A stretch of 5,709 nt of DNA, from assembly GCA_900555105.1 (NCBI GenBank), contig USJP01000128.1, positions 1-5,709 of the forward strand, read 5' to 3'. Below the pieces are notes generated by a model. It searched no databases. It was not told the DNA's origin and saw only the letters and a list, made by a program, of their open reading frames with translations. The position numbers and the translations under genes were made by a program. The DNA comes from an uncultured Coriobacteriaceae bacterium (GTDB lineage: Bacteria; Actinomycetota; Coriobacteriia; Coriobacteriales; UMGS124). This document shows, one piece after another, positions 1 through 4,373 of this stretch. The stretch's first letter is position 1; each line of letters opens with the position of its first letter.

Positions 1-21
1 GTCATTCCCGGGGCCATCGCG

Positions 22-384
22 CTATAGTGTAGCACCTTGCGCCTTGTTTTCGTCCAACTCTTTCAGGCGGAACAAACATCTATCGAGGAACCCGTTGCGG
101 GCATATACGCCCAGAAGGCCCCTGACGAAACGGTCCTGTCTCACAAGGGTCAATATAAGGGCGCGTATCAATTCGGCGTTGGCGTGCTCTACGTCGCAGG
201 CCTCAAGGCCCCTGTCCGACATTTCAACTCCGTAACGCTCGAGTGTCTCGAAGTAATCGATTTTGGTGTCCTTGATTGAATCATAGAACGCGTCGATAAA
301 GTCATCGAGGCCACAGGTTCCCCAGTGGTCTTCAATCTCTCTGCTGGCCAGCTCCCCGGCGAATACAGTCAACGTCTCGTACAT
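22..384 (-). CDS. Small protein downstream of mcrBC, DUF6508-like (tentative)
   Basis: This encodes a 120-residue acidic, probably cytoplasmic protein beginning MYETLTVFAG; no signal peptide or membrane segment is visible. I chose the ATG at 384 because AGGAG lies 5 bases upstream; the longer reading from an ATG at 453 adds 23 residues but has no comparable ribosome binding site. The C-terminal half, with LTLVRQDRFVRGLLGVYARN followed by a leucine-rich end near LFRLKELDEN, reminds me of the DUF6508 family, whose members end in a similar 'RxERF..G.......G.....L.RL' pattern. That match is from memory and unverified, and the function of the family is unknown to me. The gene follows mcrC on the same strand after 126 bases, so it may be the last gene of the restriction operon or an independent cargo gene. 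The spacer 385-510 contains a short GGTGG/CCACC dyad (459-473) but no convincing terminator or promoter. It is a real gene in my view (good RBS, clean frame, stop TAG at 22-24), with unknown role. Confidence 0.72.
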   Translation of the reverse strand: MYETLTVFAGELASREIEDHWGTCGLDDFIDAFYDSIKDTKIDYFETLERYGVEMSDRGLEACDVEHANAELIRALILTLVRQDRFVRGLLGVYARNGFLDRCLFRLKELDENKAQGATL

Positions 385-388
385 GCCA

Positions 389-394
389 TCTCCT
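389..394 (-). promoter_or_regulatory. Ribosome binding site that fixes the start of the small gene
   Basis: On the minus strand the sequence reads AGGAGATGGC then ATG, placing a full AGGAG core 5 bases before the ATG at 384. This is the reason the 120-residue start is preferred to the upstream ATG at 453. Confidence 0.75.
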
Positions 395-510
395 GCCTCT
401 TGACTGATATATCTGCTGGTAAACCGTACAGTGCGGATACTATCGACAAGCACGGGAAGGTGGGTAAACCACCAGGGGACATTTGGGCTGATTTGGGGCG
501 AGGGCGCCTA

Positions 511-1551
511 TCAGAGCATACCAGCAATATCATCCAGCTGACGAGCGACTTGGGCGAATTCAACCCCCAAATCTAGGGTCCGCAGATGATATCTCAAACC
601 AGCAACTGACCAGCTAGACTCCTCTACTTCTTCGAGGGTCTTTGCGTAGAGAAGCATCCCCTCTACGTGTTTGTTGCTTGCGTAGGCCTCTTCGCTTACG
701 TACATATGTATCTGGTTTACGTTTGCGGCCGAAAGTGCTTCATGTTCATAATGGCATTGAAGGATTCGTCCGTAGCACTTGCAATCGATAATGAGCGTGC
801 TATCGCCCTTTTCAAGGGTCACATCGGTTTTCAACGTCGGCAGGAATGGGGACCGTTCTTCGCTTTTGGGCGGTTCGATAATCTTTGCACTGGCGTTAAG
901 CTCGGGGTGGTGACGCCGGAAGTATTCGAGAACAAATCTCTCGTACAGCGCGCTAAGTGCCCGGTCACTTAGGAAAGAGCGACCAGTCACACCGTCAGTG
1001 TCTTCGTTGGGTATCAGTCCTTCTGCCACCATGCGACAGACGGCCATAAGCATTTGATATCCGCCATTGTTGCGATGATAGGCAAGACGCTTCCATTCTA
1101 CTTGTGCAAGATTTGCCGCATTCATATCCCTCATCTTGAGCAAGCAACGCTTGAGCTCACGCTGCCTGTCGCTTGATATGTCCGTGCAGCCGATAAGTCT
1201 CATTGCCACGGCTTTTAGTATTTGGTTCTTGAGGGTGTTCTGGCTAAGCTCGTCATGTTGGCAATGTGCCTTGCATGTGCCGGAAGAGGCGAGTTTCATA
1301 GTCTCGCGCACATCAATGCGCCCCTGGATGCTCGAGAGGTCTTCGTCCAGCTCTCTGTAATCCTTTTCGAGCCCGCGTTTGAACTGCAGGGACAGGCCCA
1401 GACAGAGGATGGCAGCAAGCAAATCATTTGCGCTTTCGAATTTTTCTGAGGCGAGCTTTGCATATTCGCCGACGCTGAGGGCACGGTAGGCGTATGCCAT
1501 CATGTAATAAATGTTGCGGATGACGACGCTGTCCTCGGCGCGGTTGCTCAT
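511..1551 (-). CDS. mcrC: McrC, nuclease subunit of a type IV McrBC restriction system
   Basis: This 346-residue cytoplasmic protein should be the DNA-cleaving subunit that joins the McrB ring and cuts modified DNA as the complex translocates. The N-terminus VIRNIYYMMAYAYRAL matches the NIYYML.YAW opening of E. coli McrC. GRIDVRET (77-84) and DELSQNTLKNQILKA (100-114) are conserved family blocks. The nuclease motif is D243 (KTDVTL), then IIDCK with D256 and K258, followed by N279-Q280 and Y284 in the usual helix after the core. From memory, the E. coli catalytic residues are D244, D256 and K258 in a protein of about 348 residues, so this copy is full length and apparently intact; a cysteine sits between D256 and K258 where alanine is common. 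The start ATG overlaps the mcrB stop as ATGA (1548-1551), implying translational coupling, and AGGAAG lies 7 bases upstream inside mcrB. The alternative is a GTP-dependent system of LlaJI type, but no methyltransferase is seen. Confidence 0.93.
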   Translation of the reverse strand: MSNRAEDSVVIRNIYYMMAYAYRALSVGEYAKLASEKFESANDLLAAILCLGLSLQFKRGLEKDYRELDEDLSSIQGRIDVRETMKLASSGTCKAHCQHDELSQNTLKNQILKAVAMRLIGCTDISSDRQRELKRCLLKMRDMNAANLAQVEWKRLAYHRNNGGYQMLMAVCRMVAEGLIPNEDTDGVTGRSFLSDRALSALYERFVLEYFRRHHPELNASAKIIEPPKSEERSPFLPTLKTDVTLEKGDSTLIIDCKCYGRILQCHYEHEALSAANVNQIHMYVSEEAYASNKHVEGMLLYAKTLEEVEESSWSVAGLRYHLRTLDLGVEFAQVARQLDDIAGML

Positions 1552-2759
1552 GCGATTGCTTCCTGCAGTTTCTTGATTTCTTTTTCGGCCCTGTCGCTGT
1601 CATCGAACCAGTATTCGCGTATGAGCGGCTCAATCTCGTAGCGCAGCACCGATGCGGCAGTGGCGTCGGGGTTGCAGAAGTAGCTGTGGCCGATGCGAAA
1701 ACCGCTCCCGAGGGCAGGATCAGATGAGATTGCGTTGTTCAGGCATTCGACTGCGGATACCAGGCTAAGCATTCCGCTATTGTCTTTGAGCGACTCCTTA
1801 AAGGCGGGGTGCGACAGCGCCGGCTCCATCTCAAAGAACGCAAAGCGGCGGCGAAGTGCATAGTCGATAAGCGCGAGACCCCTATCGGCGGTGTTCATCA
1901 TACCAATGATGTAGAGGTTCTTCGGAACGCTAAATTCGCGCGAGCCGACGGAGAGCCGCAAGGATTCGTTGCGATGATCGGCTTCGATGAGCATGAGTAG
2001 TTCACCGAATACCTTTGAGACGTTTGCACGGTTAATTTCGTCGATGACAAGGAAGTAGTCACGGCCTGGGTTGCGTGTTGCTTTAGCGGCGAACGTTACG
2101 AAAAGCCCTTCGGCTATTTCGAATCCACCGTTGCCGTCTGGCCTGTACCCGATGACGAAGTCATCGTACGAGCTAGATTGATGGAACTGGGTGAATGCGA
2201 TGCGGTCGTTATCCTTCTCGCCCATCATGCACCATGCCAGGCGTTTGGCGGTGAAGGTCTTGCCGGTGCCGGGCGCTCCTTGCAGAATGAGATTCATTTT
2301 GCGCCGCAGGAGTTCTTTCATATCGGCAAGTGATTCTTTGTCGATAAAGACCTCCCTGAGAAAGTCTGAGTCGCCGTACTGGCAAGGCGTGTCCGTCTTT
2401 ATCGTGTTGTCACCACCGTCTCGTGTTTTGGGCGGTTCGTTATAAGTGGTTTCGAGGAACTTCTTATAATTGCCGAGTGAGGCAGAGAGGAGATTGTGGC
2501 TATCTTTATTTGCTTTTGTTGGCAGCGTGGTTTCGTATGCCTTTTCAATCAGCCCGACATCGTTAATAAGGAAGGCATTGTCAATATCAAGACCAATGTG
2601 ATGCATGAGATTGGCTACTTGTTTTCCGGACAATGTTGCAGCTACATTTTTCCTATAGTCCTCACACATGTCTTGTTTACCGAGCCATTCTACAAACTGC
2701 TTCTTCTGTTGTTCGGCGGCAGAATGGTCGCAGTCCTTGGGAGAGGTGGTTTCTGACAT
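1548..2759 (-). CDS. mcrB: McrB-type AAA+ motor subunit of the type IV restriction system
   Basis: This 403-residue protein should form the nucleotide-hydrolysing ring that recognises modified DNA and drives McrC; the E. coli enzyme uses GTP. The AAA+ core carries Walker A GAPGTGKT (161-168), Walker B FLVIDEINRAN (236-246), MNTADRG (288-294; NTAD is the McrB signature tied to GTP use in E. coli), DYALRRRF (299-306) with candidate arginine-finger or sensor residues, and FRIGHSYF (354-361) typical of the McrB C-terminal region. Residues 1-135 differ from the E. coli DNA-binding domain as I know it: a charged start, a helical stretch around FVEWLGKQDM, then LSASLGNYKKFLE (91-103), reminiscent of the small helical domains found ahead of restriction or recombinase modules. 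A polar linker (105-130) joins it to the motor. The start at 2759 has GGAAGGA 6 bases upstream; the frame stays open to 3077, but that extension is proline/arginine-rich, crosses the spacer and invades the neighbouring reductase gene, so I reject it. It is first gene of the operon. Confidence 0.93.
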   Translation of the reverse strand: MSETTSPKDCDHSAAEQQKKQFVEWLGKQDMCEDYRKNVAATLSGKQVANLMHHIGLDIDNAFLINDVGLIEKAYETTLPTKANKDSHNLLSASLGNYKKFLETTYNEPPKTRDGGDNTIKTDTPCQYGDSDFLREVFIDKESLADMKELLRRKMNLILQGAPGTGKTFTAKRLAWCMMGEKDNDRIAFTQFHQSSSYDDFVIGYRPDGNGGFEIAEGLFVTFAAKATRNPGRDYFLVIDEINRANVSKVFGELLMLIEADHRNESLRLSVGSREFSVPKNLYIIGMMNTADRGLALIDYALRRRFAFFEMEPALSHPAFKESLKDNSGMLSLVSAVECLNNAISSDPALGSGFRIGHSYFCNPDATAASVLRYEIEPLIREYWFDDSDRAEKEIKKLQEAIA

Positions 2760-2765
2760 GGTCGG

Positions 2766-2772
2766 TCCTTCC
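2766..2772 (-). promoter_or_regulatory. Ribosome binding site of mcrB
   Basis: On the minus strand GGAAGGA stands 6 bases before the ATG at 2759. It decides between the 403-residue protein and the much longer open frame reaching 3077, which has no reason to be translated. Confidence 0.75.
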
Positions 2773-2807
2773 GCGTGAAGCAATGGATTCCCTGCTGTTT
2801 GCGCCCG

Positions 2808-2840
2808 AGTATACGCGTTGGATCTTGGCGTATTGCGTAT
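2808..2840 (-). promoter_or_regulatory. Candidate mcrB promoter/operator with three ATACGC hexamers
   Basis: Read on the minus strand, two tandem copies of ATACGC (2840-2835 and 2833-2828) are followed by an inverted copy GCGTAT (2816-2811), which runs into TATACT (2813-2808), a five-of-six match to a -10 element about 49 bases before the mcrB start codon. No good -35 hexamer stands at the normal spacing. The only TTGACA in the spacer (2894-2889) is too far upstream. The arrangement could be an operator bound by a repressor or activator that compensates for the weak -35, but it could be chance. The hexamers are seen directly; promoter function is inference. Confidence 0.25.
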
Positions 2841-2926
2841 GAAAAAGGGTTTCTGCTGCGGTTGACCACTCGCCGTTGCCTGGCCGACTGTCAAATCCGG
2901 GGGCCTGCATCCTCTGCTTGCGGAAG

Positions 2927-2962
2927 GAGGGGGCGCAGGCCGTCTCCGGTCCGCGCCCCCTC
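2927..2962 (-). terminator. Possible terminator hairpin after the aldo/keto reductase gene
   Basis: GAGGGGGCGC at 2927-2936 is perfectly complementary to GCGCCCCCTC at 2953-2962, a 10-bp G+C-rich stem starting 17 bases past the reductase stop codon. Inside the 16-base loop, further pairs (2938-2942 with 2947-2952, one bulge) can extend it. A T-tract is lacking on the minus strand (CTTCCGCAAG follows), so it is either a weak intrinsic terminator, an mRNA 3'-end stabiliser, or a pause site. Its place between two same-strand units, reductase then mcrB, supports a role in separating their transcripts. Confidence 0.45.
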
Positions 2963-2979
2963 GCGTCCCCCGCTTCTCG

Positions 2980-4146
2980 CTACCCCGCAATCCCCAGCGT
3001 CTCCACGCAGCGGGCGAGTTCGGCGCGGATGGCGATGTGTTGGGGGCAGGCTCGCTCGCAGGCACCGCAGCCCACACACTCGCAGGCGCGTTTGTGGCCG
3101 TGCTTGCCCACGAGCCAGCCCTCCTGGCCCAGCGCCGCGTCCTTGTCGCCGTAGATCGTGAGGTAGTTCATGCCCGTGAACGTACCCGAGACGCCGATGT
3201 CCATGGGGCACATCTTGGCGCAATAGTTGCAGGTAGTGCAGGGGATAAGCGGAATCTCGGCCAGCTTTTGGCGGGAGGCATCGAGTACGGCGCGCCCCTC
3301 GGCACCCAGGCCCTCAAAGTCTACCATGGCAGCGATGTTGTCGCGCATCTGCTCGAGGTTGCTCATGCCCGAAAGCACGGTGATAACGCCGGGCAGGTTG
3401 GCGGCGAAACGGATGGCCCACGCCGCGGGGGAGAGCTGCGGCTTTGCCTGCTCAAACACCTCGAGCACGGACGCGGGCGGATTGGCGAGCAGGCCTCCCT
3501 TGACCGGCTCCATCACGACGACGGGCTTGCCATGGGCACATGCCACCTCGTAGCATCGGCGCGACTGCACGGCGGCGAAGTCCCAGTCGGCGTAGTTTAT
3601 CTGCAGCTGCACGAACTCCATCTCGGGGTGGGCGCGCAGGATCTCGTCGAGCTCCTCGGGCGTGGAGTGAAACGAGAATCCCACGTGACGGATGAACCCC
3701 TCGGCCTTCTTGCGCTGAACGAACTCCCACTGGCCAAAGTCGTCGAAGAAGTGCGTGCGGGTTTCGCCCAGGTTGTGCAGCAGGTAGAAGTCGAAGTGGC
3801 CGGCGCCAGTACGGGCGAGCGACTCGTCGAAGCGCGCCTCGGCCTCCTCCTTGCTGGCGCAGTTGACCCACGCTGCGCTCTTGGTGGCAAGCTGGTAGCT
3901 CTCGCGCGGGTGGCGCTCCACAAGGGCCTGGCGGATGGCCTCTTCGCTGCCCTCGTAGGCCCAGGCGGTGTCGAAGTAGGTGAAACCGGCGGCAAGGAAC
4001 TCGTCGACCATCTGCTTGGTCTGCTCGATGTCGATGCCGCCCTTCTCGCCTTCTACTTGGGGCTGCAGCTGCGGCAGGCGCATAAGGCCAAAGCCGAGCT
4101 TTTTGATGCCCGCGCCGAGCTGGGGCTCGTGTGCATTGGTGGTCAT
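2980..4146 (-). CDS. Aldo/keto reductase with C-terminal double [4Fe-4S] domain
   Basis: This 388-residue cytoplasmic oxidoreductase joins an AKR (beta/alpha)8 barrel to a ferredoxin-like tail. The barrel opens with KKLGFGLMRLP (15-25). The AKR catalytic set is visible as D59 and Y64 in FDTAWAYEG, K89 in LATKSA and H124 in FYLLHNLG. GFSFHS (156-161), INYADWD (183-189) and MEPVKGGLL (212-220) are typical barrel blocks of this subgroup. The tail holds CTTCNYCAKMCP (C303, C306, C309, C313) and CECVGCGACERACPQ (C357, C360, C363, C367, with an extra C355), each enough for one [4Fe-4S] cluster. Such AKR-ferredoxin fusions are widespread in anaerobes; the substrate is usually unknown, and I cannot assign one. 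The clusters suggest electron exchange with ferredoxin or a flavoprotein in place of, or beside, NAD(P)H. The start at 4146 is chosen for GGGAG 9 bases upstream; the open frame to 4197 adds 17 basic residues not expected in the family. It faces away from the flavocytochrome gene. Confidence 0.93.
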   Translation of the reverse strand: MTTNAHEPQLGAGIKKLGFGLMRLPQLQPQVEGEKGGIDIEQTKQMVDEFLAAGFTYFDTAWAYEGSEEAIRQALVERHPRESYQLATKSAAWVNCASKEEAEARFDESLARTGAGHFDFYLLHNLGETRTHFFDDFGQWEFVQRKKAEGFIRHVGFSFHSTPEELDEILRAHPEMEFVQLQINYADWDFAAVQSRRCYEVACAHGKPVVVMEPVKGGLLANPPASVLEVFEQAKPQLSPAAWAIRFAANLPGVITVLSGMSNLEQMRDNIAAMVDFEGLGAEGRAVLDASRQKLAEIPLIPCTTCNYCAKMCPMDIGVSGTFTGMNYLTIYGDKDAALGQEGWLVGKHGHKRACECVGCGACERACPQHIAIRAELARCVETLGIAG

Positions 4147-4155
4147 TGTCGCTCT

Positions 4156-4160
4156 CTCCC
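4156..4160 (-). promoter_or_regulatory. Ribosome binding site of the aldo/keto reductase gene
   Basis: On the minus strand GGGAG, continuing as GGGAGAGAG, lies 9 bases before the ATG at 4146. It favours the protein beginning MTTNAHEP over the upstream ATG at 4197. Confidence 0.6.
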
Positions 4161-4182
4161 GTTTCCCATGGGCCTGCCCTTG

Positions 4183-4221
4183 GCGGGCCGCGTGCATGGC
4201 AAGAGGATAGCGCGGGCCGCG
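4183..4221. repeat. 10-bp direct repeat in the divergent spacer
   Basis: GCGGGCCGCG occurs at 4183-4192 and again at 4212-4221, 29 bases start to start, in the 215-base spacer between the reductase and flavocytochrome genes. Between the copies lies AGGATA (4204-4209), which reads TATCCT on the minus strand and could be a weak -10 for the reductase. The first copy also overlaps an 8-bp imperfect hairpin, GGCCTGCC/GGCGGGCC (4171-4178 and 4182-4189 region). The repeat is exact; a regulatory role is only a guess, as short G+C-rich repeats arise easily in such sequence. Confidence 0.35.
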
Positions 4222-4346
4222 AGCCTAAACCAGGCAGGTGAGTCGCGGTAAACTGAAACAGCAGGCCAGATGGGTGATAGGGGCTTGCATATGGGTCTGT
4301 CGAGGGCGTAATGTAGCCATGACTTGCCCGCAAGGGGGCGTTTGGC

Positions 4347-4373
4347 AAGGGGACGCTTGAGATGAATGGGGGA
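4347..4373 (+). promoter_or_regulatory. Two competing ribosome binding sites of the flavocytochrome gene
   Basis: AAGGGG (4347-4352) lies 9 bases before ATG 4362, and GGGGGAG (4367-4373) lies 6 bases before the in-frame GTG at 4380. Either start is plausible: the first gives MNGGAVVKTLGF, the second a protein six residues shorter beginning MKTLGF. The second Shine-Dalgarno is the stronger by sequence and spacing. Upstream, CTTGCC (4323-4328) can pair with GGCAAG (4344-4349), partly covering the first site. Confidence 0.45.

Noticed and set aside
1..21. Possible start of a further minus-strand gene (ATG at 17-15)
   Set aside because: Only five codons are visible and no good Shine-Dalgarno precedes it, so it cannot be supported.
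459..473. GGTGG/CCACC dyad as an mcrC terminator
   Set aside because: The stem is only 5 bp and no T-tract follows on the minus strand.
667..972. Plus-strand frame of 101 codons within mcrC
   Set aside because: Lies wholly antisense to the conserved McrC nuclease region, with no ribosome binding site or motif.
2862..2894. TTGACA (minus) and TTGACC (plus) as -35 elements in the mcrB upstream spacer
   Set aside because: At 16-18 bases from each there is no A+T-rich -10 hexamer (GAGTGG stands at the 17-base spacing for the minus-strand copy).
2760..3077. N-terminal extension of McrB by 106 residues
   Set aside because: It would overlap the reductase 3' end, is Pro/Arg/Ala-rich, and has no ribosome binding site, whereas the ATG at 2759 has GGAAGGA at ideal spacing.
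3037..4251. Open frame of 404 codons on the plus strand, opposite the aldo/keto reductase
   Set aside because: It is the antisense reading of a G+C-rich gene whose minus-strand frame has clear AKR and cluster motifs; the antisense product shows no domain, is rich in Val/Gly/Ala/His typical of shadows, and lacks a convincing ribosome binding site.
3452..4348. A 298-codon minus-strand frame overlapping the reductase
   Set aside because: Shifted frame of the same gene, rich in Arg/Pro/Ala, with no recognisable motif.
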